DNA of 64,000 nucleotides from Burkholderia humptydooensis (lineage in GTDB: Bacteria > Pseudomonadota > Gammaproteobacteria > Burkholderiales > Burkholderiaceae), in assembly GCF_001513745.1 (NCBI RefSeq), contig NZ_CP013382.1, positions 1,054,001-1,118,000 of the forward strand. The letters are read 5' to 3'. Under the pieces are notes generated by a model. That model did not search any database, was not told where the DNA came from, and worked only from the letters and a program-made list of their open reading frames with translations. A program made the translations under genes and the position numbers. This document shows positions 26,409 through 38,171 of the stretch, piece after piece (the stretch's first letter is position 1; every line of letters starts with the position of its first letter).

Positions 26409-27142
26409 GCCGCTCCCGCCAGTTGCAGATACGCGGCGCGGCGCGTCGGGCTCAGCGCGAGCACCTGCGCCTCGCTCCATCCGTACGCGCGCGCGAGCGC
26501 GTCGACGTCGAGCAGCAGCCGTTCGGCGCGCACCTGCAACTCGCGCCACAGCACGTCGCCGCAGTCCATGCCCGCCGACCACGACGCGCCGCACGCGGGG
26601 CAGTCGAGCTCGAAGCTCACGCTCGCGCCCGGCTCGAGCGCTTCCATCCGGCGCGACAGCGCGTCGGCGACCGTCACGGGCAGGCTCGCCGGCGCGCAGG
26701 CGCCGCCGTCGTCGCGCTCGCAGCGCGTCACGCAGCGCGCGAGCAGCGCGCGCGCGAACGCGTCGCCGTCGTCGTCACCGTCGTCGCGCGCCGCACGCGC
26801 GGCTGCGCGCAGGTCGCGCACGTCGGGGACGCGAAACTCGATCCGGTGCCCGTCGGCTTCGACGCGCTGCGGCAGCGCCGCGTCGGCGGCCGGCAGCAAC
26901 TGCTGCGACAGCGCCGCGCAGTCGATCGCGAATTCGACGTCGACGCCGCACGCGGGGCACGCGCAGCGCAGCCGCTGCGCGCCGCCGAACAGCCGCGCGC
27001 GCAAGCCGAGCAGCGCCGCGTTGCGCGCGCCGAGCGACGTCGGCGGCGCAGGATCGAACGCGGCGAGCAGCGCGTCGTCGCGCGCGTCGGGCTCGCAGAC
27101 GGCCGCGCGTTCCCACAGCGCGAGCAAGTCACGGGTGTTCAC
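26405..27142 (-). CDS. T4 gp51-like baseplate hub assembly protein with two CxxC motifs
   Basis: A protein of 245 residues. Two zinc-ribbon-like halves are visible: CACPACG at about 61-67 and CPACG near 190. The C-terminus (DVDALARAYGWSEAQVLALS, then PTRRAAYLQLAG) matches the family called T4-type baseplate hub assembly chaperone in eCIS annotations. It lies between the tube gene and the cap-proximal genes. I infer a role in baseplate or hub assembly. Whether the cysteines bind zinc cannot be told from sequence alone. Confidence 0.8.
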   Translation of the reverse strand: MNTRDLLALWERAAVCEPDARDDALLAAFDPAPPTSLGARNAALLGLRARLFGGAQRLRCACPACGVDVEFAIDCAALSQQLLPAADAALPQRVEADGHRIEFRVPDVRDLRAAARAARDDGDDDGDAFARALLARCVTRCERDDGGACAPASLPVTVADALSRRMEALEPGASVSFELDCPACGASWSAGMDCGDVLWRELQVRAERLLLDVDALARAYGWSEAQVLALSPTRRAAYLQLAGAA

Positions 27143-27185
27143 CGCTCACTCCTCCGGTGTCGGGGCTTTCGGCTGCGGCGGCGCG

Positions 27186-27710
27186 TCACGCCGGCTCCGT
27201 GAAGTTCGGCTCGCTCGGCTCGGCGATGCTGTCGTCGCGCTCCCAGCCTTCGTTCTCGAGCTTGATGTGCTGGATCGCGACCGCGTTCGCGTTTGCGTCG
27301 AGGTCGGGCAGCGCCTGGAACTCCGATACCCAGCAACGGAAGATCCGGTACGCGAGCGCGAGCTGTCCGGCCTCGTTGTAGACCTCGAGGATCAGGTCCT
27401 TGCGGAAGGTCTTCAGCGACACCTCGGCGCCGAGGCCCGAGCCGAAATGCCAGACCTTGTTCGCCCATTTCTCGAACTCGGTGTCGTGCGTGACGCCGCG
27501 CTCGAGCGTGACGGCGTCGTACTTGGTGCGCCCGGGCGATTTGCGCGACGTCGACGGATCGCCGCCTTCGCGATGCTCGACGACCTCGGTGGTGCGCTTG
27601 AGCGCCGACACCTTGCTGATGCCGGCGACGTAGCGGCCGTCCCACTTGATCCGGAATTTGAAGTTCTTGTACGGATCGAAGCGCTGCGGATTCACGGAAA
27701 ACTGCGCCAT
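27186..27710 (-). CDS. Inner tube protein
   Basis: A protein of 174 residues from MAQFSVNPQRFDPYKNFKFR. Family features include FRIKWDGRYVAGISKVSALK, TEVVEHREGGDPSTSRKSPG, KYDAVTLERGVTHDTEFEKW, and the C-terminal QHIKLENEGWERD. This is the gp19/Hcp-like tube subunit that stacks as hexamers inside the sheath. Only this one clear tube gene is present; Afp-type loci have two (Afp1 and Afp5). It is 33 bp downstream of the sheath gene with a good GGAG-type ribosome site. Confidence 0.93.
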   Translation of the reverse strand: MAQFSVNPQRFDPYKNFKFRIKWDGRYVAGISKVSALKRTTEVVEHREGGDPSTSRKSPGRTKYDAVTLERGVTHDTEFEKWANKVWHFGSGLGAEVSLKTFRKDLILEVYNEAGQLALAYRIFRCWVSEFQALPDLDANANAVAIQHIKLENEGWERDDSIAEPSEPNFTEPA

Positions 27711-27743
27711 GGAGCTTCTCCTCGATCAGGTGGATCGGATCGG

Positions 27744-29225
<1,482 letters not shown>

Positions 29226-29247
29226 GAGGGGCCTCCGGTGAGTCGAT

Positions 29248-29637
29248 CTAGACCTTCGCGTCGCGCGCGACGAAGATCGTCACGTGCGCCGCCGCGGCGC
29301 CGGCATTCGAGAGCTTCAACTGCTTCGGATCGATGCCGAACAGCGCGGTCGCGCCGCCCGCGTAGAGCTGCGGCGCGTCGAGCACGACCTTGGCCGAATC
29401 GGTCGCGCCGTCGCTCGCCTTGAAGCTGAGCTTGCTGTTGTAGAGATCGGATTTCACCGCGAGCACGTGAACGTGGCCCGCGGCGCCGGGCTGGATCTGC
29501 ACGACCTTGTCGGCGTCGCCGGCGTCGATCGTCACGTCGATCGTGTCGACGCCCTCGACGCTCAGGCCGTCCTGTCCCGCGTTGATCGTCGGCCCGCCCG
29601 TCACCTGCAGCGAGAGCGACCAGTTCAGATTCGCCAT
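29248..29637 (-). CDS. Small beta-rich protein of unknown function at the head of the structural genes
   Basis: A protein of 129 residues from MANLNWSLSLQVTGGPTINA. The sequence alternates hydrophobic beta-strand residues with Asp/Gly/Ala turns (SVEGVDTIDVTIDAGDADKV, AAAAHVTIFVARD) and contains no cysteine. It looks like a single jelly-roll or beta-sandwich domain, but it does not match the tube family. The gene is 22 bp upstream of the sheath gene, so it is co-transcribed and probably a structural or accessory part, abundant if it lies near the promoter. I do not recognise a named family. Confidence 0.7.
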   Translation of the reverse strand: MANLNWSLSLQVTGGPTINAGQDGLSVEGVDTIDVTIDAGDADKVVQIQPGAAGHVHVLAVKSDLYNSKLSFKASDGATDSAKVVLDAPQLYAGGATALFGIDPKQLKLSNAGAAAAHVTIFVARDAKV

Positions 29638-29851
29638 GTCATTTCCTTGTCAACGATGGATCGGATCTCGCGGCGAGCGGCCGCGCGCGTGACGCATGCG
29701 GCGCGATATCGGCGGCGAGGTTCGGCAAGCGCCGCAGGCCGGCGCGGCGCGGCGGCGGCATTCACGCTCGGACGCCGCATGCGCATGTGTATGCGCACGC
29801 GCGCCGGGCCGGGGCGCGTGCGTGCGACGGCCGCGCGTCGTCGCGCTGCGT

Positions 29852-30121
29852 TCATGCGCGCTCCTGCGGCACGGGCGGCTTCCTGTAGAGGACGTGGCCG
29901 CCGGGCAGCATGCAGGTCGTGAGCACGCCCTGACGCACGAGCTGGTCGAGCGCGCGTTGAATGTGGTCGATCCGGAACATGGCTGCGCTCTCTTCGATCT
30001 CCGTTAGCCAATACGCCGCGATTCCGTCCACGGTGTCGGCCGCGTTCGGATGGTTCGCCAGGTATCGCGTGATCGTCTGGGCGATTCCGCGGCGGGCATC
30101 GTCGTCCTGCGTCGTGTTCAT
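29852..30121 (-). CDS. Small winged-helix-like protein between the activator and structural genes
   Basis: A protein of 89 residues from MNTTQDDDARRGIAQTITRY. Helices around residues 10-30 and 45-62 (SAAMFRIDHIQRALDQLVRQ) followed by a beta hairpin (GVLTTCMLPGGHVLYRK) fit a minimal winged-helix fold of the FaeA or MarR-like kind. It may be a DNA-binding co-regulator of the contractile locus. Gaps of 214 bp downstream and 329 bp upstream suggest it is separately transcribed or controlled. The start at 30121 is chosen because the coding bias ends there. Confidence 0.7.
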   Translation of the reverse strand: MNTTQDDDARRGIAQTITRYLANHPNAADTVDGIAAYWLTEIEESAAMFRIDHIQRALDQLVRQGVLTTCMLPGGHVLYRKPPVPQERA

Positions 30122-30450
30122 CCCGGCGGATACCCGACAGTGGCTGATGCCGCTTGCCACGCAAGCGGCGTACCAGGCGGCGGCTCGCCCGCCGGCCGCC
30201 GCGCCGCCGGGCAAATCGCGCGGCGGCGCTCGAGCGGGCTGGGGAAATGCACCGCACCCGCGGACACGCCGCGCCCCCGCCGCTCGTTGCGCGGCAACGC
30301 GCGGCGCGTCGGGCGCGCGGTCCGCATCCCCTGGGGGGAAATTTCCCTCGGCGCCGCGGTGGGTTCGGTCGCGTCGATCGGCGAAGGGGCGCGAGTGACG
30401 AAAGCGATCGCGTCGGATCGATCGGGATTCAACCGCGATTCAATCGCGAC
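30122..30450. promoter_or_regulatory. Intergenic control region with two palindromes and an 11-bp direct repeat
   Basis: No gene is seen. The region has an inverted repeat CCGCTTGC-cac-GCAAGCGG (30150-30168), a perfect palindrome GGGAAATTTCCC (30336-30347) in otherwise GC-rich DNA, and three to four imperfect copies of ATTCAAYCGCG at 11-bp spacing (about 30426-30464, running into the end of the activator gene). It lies upstream of the winged-helix gene and is a good place for operators controlling the locus. I found no convincing -24/-12 promoter here. Confidence 0.45.
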
Positions 30451-31458
30451 TCAATCCCGATTCGGCTGACCGGCGGCCGTGAAGCGCTGACGCTCGATGC
30501 CGTGCTTCCTGAGCAGCTTGCCGATGTCGCTGCGGTCCTTGCCCGACAATCGGGACGCGAGGCTCAGGTTGCCGCCGGAGCGCGACAGCAGTGCGACGAT
30601 GTAGCTGCGCTCGAATTCCGCGACGGCCCGCGCCTTCGCGGCCTTGTACGATTCGTCCGCGGGCGTCGCGCACGCGATCGACGCGGCCGGGGCGTGCCCG
30701 TCGCCCGCCGTCGTCAGGTCGATGCAGCAGGCATCGCCGGCGAGCACGTATTCGCGCTGGATCAGGTTTTCGAGCTCGCGCACGTTGCCGGGCCACGTAT
30801 GCCGGTTCAGCGCGGCGCGCGACCCCGGCAGCAGCGCCTTCGCGGGCCCCTTGCCGAGCCCGTTCAGGCGCTCGACGAAGGTGTCGGCGAGCAGCGCGAC
30901 GTCGCCCGAACGCTCGCGCAGCGGCGGCAGATGCAAGGGCAGCACGTCGAGCCGATACAGCAGATCGGATCGGAACAGGCCCTTGCGGGCGAGAACGGCG
31001 AGATCGAGATTGGTCGCGGCGATCACGCGCGCATCGGAGCTGCGCAGCAGCGTGCCGCCGACGGGACGATATTCGCGGTCCTGCAGGAAGCGCAGCAGCG
31101 CAACCTGCGCGCGCGCGCTGAGCGCTTCGACTTCGTCGAGGAACAGCGTGCCGCCCCGCGCTTCGGTGATCAGCCCGTGCCGCGTTTCGCGCGCGTCGGT
31201 GAAGGCGCCGCGCACGTGGCCGAACAACTCGCTTTCGATCAGATGCTCGGGAATCGCGCCGCTGTTGACAGGCACGAACGGCAGGTCGCGCCGGTCGCTG
31301 AGGTAGTGCAGCGCGCGCGCCGCGAGTTCCTTGCCGGTGCCGGTTTCGCCCTGGATCAGCACGGCCGCGGCGCTGCTCGCGTACTTGCGTATCAGGTCGA
31401 GCGCCGCCAGAAAGCGCGGTGATTGGCCGATCAGGTTCAACCGCACGAAATCGTTCAT
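30451..31458 (-). CDS. Sigma-54 activator (AAA+ plus Fis-type HTH, no sensory domain)
   Basis: A protein of 335 residues from MNDFVRLNLIGQSPRFLAAL, chosen because GGGGGAG lies about 9 bases upstream of ATG 31458. Walker A GETGTGKE is at 37-44. The sigma-54 contact loop is GAFTDA at 84-89, where the second glycine of GAFTGA is replaced by aspartate. Walker B is GGTLFLDEVEAL, and the R-finger region is FRSDLLYRLDVLPLHLPPLR. The C-terminus (NLSLASRLSGKDRSDIGKLL) is a Fis-type HTH. Without an N-terminal receiver or GAF domain it may be controlled by expression level, partner binding or an anti-activator. It probably activates the eCIS operon. Confidence 0.9.
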   Translation of the reverse strand: MNDFVRLNLIGQSPRFLAALDLIRKYASSAAAVLIQGETGTGKELAARALHYLSDRRDLPFVPVNSGAIPEHLIESELFGHVRGAFTDARETRHGLITEARGGTLFLDEVEALSARAQVALLRFLQDREYRPVGGTLLRSSDARVIAATNLDLAVLARKGLFRSDLLYRLDVLPLHLPPLRERSGDVALLADTFVERLNGLGKGPAKALLPGSRAALNRHTWPGNVRELENLIQREYVLAGDACCIDLTTAGDGHAPAASIACATPADESYKAAKARAVAEFERSYIVALLSRSGGNLSLASRLSGKDRSDIGKLLRKHGIERQRFTAAGQPNRD

Positions 31459-32159
31459 GACGCTGCTCCCCCGTCGCGACACCGTGACATGCCCATTCGA
31501 GATTCGAGCTGATGCCTGTTTCACTTCTTAAAAGACAGACGTGTTAATTAATTGCTGTATTCGATCCATCCTGTTTTGTTGTCGTGGCAATAGACGAGGC
31601 GACGTCGATATCGTGCGGCCGGCTCGAATCATTTGTAGCATATTCTCGGTCGAACCACGAGCGGGCGTAACGCGCGCACGCCCACTTGCCGTTTGGCCGG
31701 AGATTCGTGCGTCGCGGATACCGATGCCGACGAGGCCAGTGCGGAATTTGCCGAATGCCGCGACTGCGCTGTTTGGGCGTGCAGGCCCGAAACGGCCGCA
31801 TCGGCATCGTGCATTTTTCTTGTGGGCGATCTCGTGACGTTTTTTTATGAATTTCGTGAAATTTCATTTGAAAGGGAATAAACGAAATCAATCCGGCGCG
31901 AGTGATTTTCCTGGTCGCCGCCTCGGTCGCGAATAGGCCGCCGAATTCGTATAACAAATAGGGAAAGGCATATTCACTTGCGTTTCGGAATCGTTAATCG
32001 TCTGACGAAATGGCGATGCGCCGCGCGCCGGACGACGCGTTCGGCGCTTTGCGCCTAGACTGTCGCTTCGCGTCGGCGGCGATCGGCAAGGCCCGATTCG
32101 GAAACACCAGGCCGAGTGCCGGTTCCGACGAATTTCACGCAACGAACACGGAGGGCGGC
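31459..32159. promoter_or_regulatory. 700-bp AT-richer intergenic region between the activator and GST genes
   Basis: No convincing gene is seen: the longest frames lack the GC3 bias of neighbours. Base composition drops clearly at 31525-31640 and 31820-32010 (runs such as GTTAATTAATTG and GACGTTTTTTTATG). A sequence fitting the invariant GG-N10-GC spacing of a sigma-54 promoter is on the minus strand at 31552-31568, about 100 bp upstream of the activator start. The AT-rich part could hold IHF or H-NS-like binding sites. Confidence 0.4.
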
Positions 32160-32897
32160 ATGCGCTACGAGCTTTACTACTGGCCGGACATTCAGGGGCG
32201 CGGCGAATTCGTGAGGCTCGCGCTCGAGGCGGCCGAAGCCGAATACGTCGACATCGCGCGCGAGTCGTCGCGCAAGGGAATGGGCGTGCCGGCGATGATG
32301 CGGCTGCTGGAAAGCGACTCTGCCGAATGCCTGCCGTTCGCGCCGCCGTTCCTGAAGGCCGGCGACCAGATCATCGGGCAGACGGCGAACATCCTGCTGT
32401 TTCTCGGCGCGCGGCACGACCTCGCGCCGCGCGACGACGCGGGCCGGCTCTGGGCGCATCAGTTGCAGTTGACGGTGTCCGACTTCGTCGTCGAGATTCA
32501 CGACACGCATCACCCGATCGCGAGCGGCCTGTATTACGAGGATCAGAAAGCGCAGGCCGCGATGCGGGCGGAGGATTTCATCGAGCATCGGCTGCCCAAG
32601 TTTCTCGACTATTTCGGCAGGGTGCTCGCGCACAATCCGCACAAGCCGCACAGGCACGGCTACATGGTCGGCGCCCGCCTGACCTATGTCGACCTGTCGA
32701 TGTTCCAGTTGATCGAGGGGTTGCGCTATGCGTTTCCCAAAGCGTTCTCGCACGTCGAAAAGCGGCATGCGGCGCTGATCGAGCTGCACGACCGGGTCGC
32801 GCAGCATCCGCCCGTCGCGCGCTATCTGGCGTCCGAGCGGCGCATTCCGTTCAACGAGCAGGGGATATTCCGGCATTACGCCGAGCTGGATCGATGA
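32160..32897 (+). CDS. Glutathione S-transferase family protein
   Basis: A protein of 245 residues. The N-terminal thioredoxin-like domain begins MRYELYYWPDIQGRGEFVRL and carries the Pro-Phe/Ser-rich glutathione region (a QTANILLFLGARH segment). The C-terminal domain is all-helical (ARLTYVDLSMFQLIEGLRYA). This resembles sigma/alpha-class-like bacterial GSTs acting in detoxification or stress. GGAGGG lies just upstream of ATG 32160. The gene is divergent from the sigma-54 activator and does not look part of the eCIS operon. Confidence 0.85.
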   Translation: MRYELYYWPDIQGRGEFVRLALEAAEAEYVDIARESSRKGMGVPAMMRLLESDSAECLPFAPPFLKAGDQIIGQTANILLFLGARHDLAPRDDAGRLWAHQLQLTVSDFVVEIHDTHHPIASGLYYEDQKAQAAMRAEDFIEHRLPKFLDYFGRVLAHNPHKPHRHGYMVGARLTYVDLSMFQLIEGLRYAFPKAFSHVEKRHAALIELHDRVAQHPPVARYLASERRIPFNEQGIFRHYAELDR

Positions 32898-33081
32898 GCG
32901 GCGCGTGCGGGCCGCCGGCGACGGCCGTCCCGTCGATCCGCCGCGTCTTGTCCCGTCGCGACGAAGCAAGCGGGTATTACCCGAAGCGTCGAGCCCGGCT
33001 ATCATTGGATGCGCTCGCGGGCCTGCGCCCGGCGCGCGCGATCCGACTCCAACACACGAGCACCCCGCAGCGACATCGCCC

Positions 33082-33783
33082 ATGAATTCCACTCCCGACG
33101 CTTTCCAACGCCCGCCCCTTCGCGCGCTGACGCCGCTCGAGGCGCGCGTGCTCGGCGTATTGATCGAGAAGCAGCACACGGTTCCGGATACCTATCCGCT
33201 GTCGCTCAACGCGCTGACGGCCGGCTGCAACCAGAAGACCGCTCGCTCGCCGGTGATGAACGTGTCGGAGGCCGAGGTGCTGACGGCGATCGACGGCCTG
33301 AAGCGCCTGAGCCTCGCGTCGGAAGGCAGCAGCAGCCGCGTGCCGCGCTTCGAGCACAACATGAATCGCGTGCTCGGCATCCCGAGCCAGGCGGCCGCGC
33401 TGCTGACGATGCTGCTGCTGCGCGGTTCGCAGACGGCCGCGGAGCTGCGGCTGAACAGCGCGCGCCTGCACGGCTTCGCCGACATCTCGTCGGTCGAGGC
33501 GTTTCTCGACGAGCTCGCCGCGCGCACGCCGCCGCTCGTCGTCAAGCTCTCGCGCGCGCCGGGCGAGCGCGAGAGCCGGTGGCTGCATCTGCTGTGCGGC
33601 GACGTCGCGCCTGAAGCGCCCGCGCGCGGCGCGCACGACGACGCGGTGCCGCCGTCGGAGTTCGAGGCGCTGAAGGCCGAGCAGAAGGCGTTGACGGCGG
33701 AGCTCGCGCAACTGCGCGCGTTCGTCGAATACATGGCGAACGAACTCGGCATCGACGTCGGCAAGTTCACGCGCGAGTCTTGA
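33082..33783 (+). CDS. YceH family protein (DUF480)
   Basis: A protein of 233 residues. The start at 33082 puts the family signature LTPLEARVLGVLIEKQHTVP near the N-terminus, followed by YPLSLNALTAGCNQKTARSP and SRVPRFEHNM, then a second winged helix (LLTMLLLRGSQTAAELRLNS). The C-terminus is a helical, coiled-coil-like tail (LKAEQKALTAELAQLRAFVE). YceH proteins are tandem winged-helix proteins of uncertain role. It stands alone between the GST gene and a degenerate ORF. Confidence 0.92.
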   Translation: MNSTPDAFQRPPLRALTPLEARVLGVLIEKQHTVPDTYPLSLNALTAGCNQKTARSPVMNVSEAEVLTAIDGLKRLSLASEGSSSRVPRFEHNMNRVLGIPSQAAALLTMLLLRGSQTAAELRLNSARLHGFADISSVEAFLDELAARTPPLVVKLSRAPGERESRWLHLLCGDVAPEAPARGAHDDAVPPSEFEALKAEQKALTAELAQLRAFVEYMANELGIDVGKFTRES

Positions 33784-34047
33784 TGCCGGGCGCGATCAAC
33801 GCCGACATCGCCCGGCACTGGCATTCAGGACGCGCCGCTCGCCGCGGCCGCCGCCGCATACTTGCCGGACGGTCTCGCGCCCGCGAGCGGCGAGCGCGCC
33901 GGCCGCTGCGCGCTGTATTTCTGCGACTGGCAGTTCGCGACCGCCGACGGCCTCGAATATCTCGACCCCGTCGGCAGCCAGTACAAGGAAACCCTCCTGC
34001 TCGTCGCGCCGGCGTCACGCCGAAGCCGCGCCGGAACATCGCGATGA
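33783..34047 (+). pseudogene. Short ORF broken by a probable +1 frameshift
   Basis: ATG 33783, overlapping the YceH stop, reads MPGAINADIARHWHSG and then turns Arg-rich. From about position 33830 the coding look switches to another frame, which reads DAPLAAAAAAYLPDGLAPAS, later LYFCDWQFATADGLEYLDPV, and ends with a stop at 34045-34047. Joining the two gives an 88-residue protein. Either a base was lost or gained near 33825-33832, or the second frame starts independently. I do not recognise the family. Confidence 0.4.
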
Positions 34048-34058
34048 GCGCGACACGC

Positions 34059-35204
34059 TCAGCCGGCGTCGATGCCGCTGCCGGATGCGCCCGCATCGGC
34101 ATCCTCTTCCGAATCCGCCCCTGAATCCGCTCCCCAATCCATCTGCGCGTCGTCGGCCGTGCGCGCGATCGCTGCGTCCGCGCCGCCCGCCGCGCCGCCT
34201 TTCTCGCGGTAAGCCGCGGGCGGCGCGCCGAACTGCTTGCGGAACTCGCGCCCGAGGTGCGACGCGTCGGCGAACCCGCAGCTCGACGCGATGTCGGCGA
34301 CGGTGCGGTCCGAGCTCGTCAAGAGCCACGCGGCCGTGCGCAGCCGCACCTGCTTGGCGAACGCCTGCGGGCCTTTGCCCGTCTGAGCCTTGAACAGCCG
34401 CTCGAGTTGCCGCGTCGACAGATCGAGCTTGCACGCGAGTTCGTCGAGCGGCAGCGCGCGCCCGACGTGCTGTTCCATCAGCAGGATCGCGCGCTTGACC
34501 TTCGGATGCGTCGCGGGCTCGAGCCCCGGCGGGTGCGGCTGCGGCGCGTTGCCTTTCTGCATCTCGCCGACGAGCAGGATGCGCAGCGCCTTTTGCACCG
34601 TCGCGTGATCGAAGTGGCGCAGCAGGATCGCCGCGGCGACGTCGATCGACGCGCGCCCGCCCGAGCACGTGATCCGCCGCCGGTCGATCACGAACAGCCG
34701 ATCGGCGATCAGCAGATCCGGATCGGCGTTCGGAAAACGCTCGATGAAATCCCAGTAGTGGAACCAGCTCACGCATACGCGGTGCCCGTCGAGCACGCCC
34801 GCGCGCATCAGCGCGAACGCGCCCGTGCAGATCCCGACGAGGTTCGCGCCCGCCGCGGCCGCGCGGCGGACGAACTGCAGCGTCTGCGGCCCCGCCTGCG
34901 GCCCTGAATGCAGCAGGCCACCCACGACGACCACGTAGTCGAACGCGTCGGCTTCGTCGAACGTTCGCCACGGCGTCACCTGGATCCCGCAGCTCGCGCG
35001 CACGGGCGCGAGCGTGTCGCCGATCACGGTCCACGAGCAGCGCACGGGCTTGCTGTGGTCGCCGTCGTCGGCGGACAGCCGCAGCATGTCGACGAACCCC
35101 GAGAACGCGGTCAGCGTGAAGTTCGGCAGCAGCACGATCCCGAAGCGCAGGCGCGGCTGCGCGGAATCGGCGGCGAGGGGCGAGGCGGGTACGTCGGCGG
35201 TCAT
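34059..35204 (-). CDS. GlxA-type AraC-family regulator of sarcosine/serine genes
   Basis: A protein of 381 residues. Residues about 20-195 form a DJ-1/PfpI-like amidotransferase fold ([68 protein letters not shown]). The C-terminal AraC domain (about 235-340) has [20 protein letters not shown] and [18 protein letters not shown], and an acidic Ala/Asp-rich tail follows. GbdR and SouR, which sense glycine betaine/dimethylglycine or sarcosine in Pseudomonas, belong to this type. Its divergent position before sdaA-sox supports that role. The start at 35204 lacks a strong Shine-Dalgarno sequence. The 289-bp divergent region (35205-35493) probably carries its binding sites. Confidence 0.88.
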   Translation of the reverse strand: MTADVPASPLAADSAQPRLRFGIVLLPNFTLTAFSGFVDMLRLSADDGDHSKPVRCSWTVIGDTLAPVRASCGIQVTPWRTFDEADAFDYVVVVGGLLHSGPQAGPQTLQFVRRAAAAGANLVGICTGAFALMRAGVLDGHRVCVSWFHYWDFIERFPNADPDLLIADRLFVIDRRRITCSGGRASIDVAAAILLRHFDHATVQKALRILLVGEMQKGNAPQPHPPGLEPATHPKVKRAILLMEQHVGRALPLDELACKLDLSTRQLERLFKAQTGKGPQAFAKQVRLRTAAWLLTSSDRTVADIASSCGFADASHLGREFRKQFGAPPAAYREKGGAAGGADAAIARTADDAQMDWGADSGADSEEDADAGASGSGIDAG

Positions 35205-35493
35205 GTCTGCAAAATCGTCGGTTGGCCGGGGCGCGGCCCGGCGTGTCTCCGGCCCGCGGGCGTCCGACGGGCGGGCCGCCGCGCAGTCCGTACTGCGAGC
35301 GTCGCCGATCGGGCTGCGCGGAACTTGTGTTTTTTCGCCGCGAACCATCGCCGAAACGCACGGCATGGCCGTCTGTCGCGGCGGTTGGCGGCGGCGTCCC
35401 ACGCCGATGCCGCTTTTGTTCTATCGGCGGATTTTACGCTTTGATGTACTGACGTCCAACGTCAACCCAGCATCGCTACGCAAGGGCAGCCAG

Positions 35494-36879
<1,386 letters not shown>

Positions 36880-36895
36880 CGAAAGGTCCATCAAC

Positions 36896-38140
36896 ATGAG
36901 CCGCTACTCGATATTCAGCCTGTTCCGCAACGGCCTGTCGTATCACGAGAACTGGGAAAAGCAGTGGAAGAGCCCGGAGCCGAAGCGCGAATACGACGTC
37001 GTGATCGTCGGCGGCGGCGGGCACGGCCTCGCGACCGCGTACTACCTCGCGAAGGAGCACGGAATCACGAACGTCGCGGTGCTCGAGAAAGGCTGGATCG
37101 GCGGCGGCAACACCGCGCGCAACACGACGATCGTGCGCTCGAACTACCTGTGGGACGAATCCGCCGCGCTCTACGAAAAGGCGATGAAACTGTGGGAAGG
37201 CCTCGCGCAGGACCTGAACTACAACGTGATGTTCAGCCAGCGCGGCGTGATGAACCTCGCGCATACGCTGCAGGACGTGCGCGACACCGAGCGCCGCGTG
37301 AACGCGAACCGGCTGAATGGCGTCGACGCCGAGTTCCTCACGCCCGCGCAGATCAAGGAGCTCGAGCCGACGATCAACCTGAACAGCCGCTACCCGGTGC
37401 TCGGCGCGTCGATCCAGCGGCGCGGCGGCGTGGCTCGCCACGACGCGGTGGCCTGGGGCTTCGCGCGCGGCGCGGACCGCGCGGGCGTCGACATCATCCA
37501 GAACTGCCAGGTGACGGGCATCCGGCGCGAAGGCGGCGCGGTGGTCGGCGTCGATACGGTCAAGGGCTTCATCAAGGCGAAGAAGGTCGCGGTGGTGGCG
37601 GCCGGCAACACGACGACGCTCGCCGACATGGCGGGCGTGCGGCTGCCGCTCGAAAGCCATCCGCTGCAGGCGCTCGTGTCCGAGCCGATCAAGCCGGTCG
37701 TCAACACGGTCGTGATGTCGAACGCGGTGCATGCGTACATCAGCCAGTCCGACAAGGGCGACCTCGTGATCGGCGCGGGCATCGACCAATACACGGGCTT
37801 CGGCCAGCGCGGCAGCTTCCAGATCATCGAGGGCACGCTGCAGGCGATCATCGAGATGTTCCCGGTGTTCTCGCGCGTGCGGATGAACCGCCAGTGGGGC
37901 GGGATCGTCGACGTGTCGCCGGACGCGTGCCCGATCATCAGCAAGACCGACGTGAAGGGCCTGTATTTCAACTGCGGCTGGGGCACGGGCGGCTTCAAGG
38001 CGACGCCGGGCTCGGGCTGGGTGTTCGCGCACACGATCGCGCGCGACGCGCCGCACGAGCTGAACGCGCCGTTCGCGCTCGAGCGCTTCTACACCGGCCA
38101 CCTGATCGACGAGCACGGCGCGGCCGCCGTCGCGCACTGA
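36896..38140 (+). CDS. soxB: Heterotetrameric sarcosine oxidase, beta subunit
   Basis: A protein of 414 residues. An N-terminal FAD-binding Rossmann motif [20 protein letters not shown] is at about 35-54. The GGVARHDAV segment with His182 is the site where FMN is covalently attached in characterised TSOX beta subunits. The C-terminus has [15 protein letters not shown], typical of DAO-family oxidases. It oxidatively demethylates sarcosine to glycine, passing formaldehyde to tetrahydrofolate with the alpha subunit. The downstream gap to soxD is 180 bp and is filled with hairpin repeats. Confidence 0.95.
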   Translation: MSRYSIFSLFRNGLSYHENWEKQWKSPEPKREYDVVIVGGGGHGLATAYYLAKEHGITNVAVLEKGWIGGGNTARNTTIVRSNYLWDESAALYEKAMKLWEGLAQDLNYNVMFSQRGVMNLAHTLQDVRDTERRVNANRLNGVDAEFLTPAQIKELEPTINLNSRYPVLGASIQRRGGVARHDAVAWGFARGADRAGVDIIQNCQVTGIRREGGAVVGVDTVKGFIKAKKVAVVAAGNTTTLADMAGVRLPLESHPLQALVSEPIKPVVNTVVMSNAVHAYISQSDKGDLVIGAGIDQYTGFGQRGSFQIIEGTLQAIIEMFPVFSRVRMNRQWGGIVDVSPDACPIISKTDVKGLYFNCGWGTGGFKATPGSGWVFAHTIARDAPHELNAPFALERFYTGHLIDEHGAAAVAH

Positions 38141-38171
38141 CCGACAACCACCGCGCACTGGCGTGCATGGG

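Noticed and set aside
31544..31957. 137-codon minus-strand frame in the AT-rich intergenic region
   Set aside because: No GC3 bias, no motif, no ribosome site and a composition typical of non-coding DNA.
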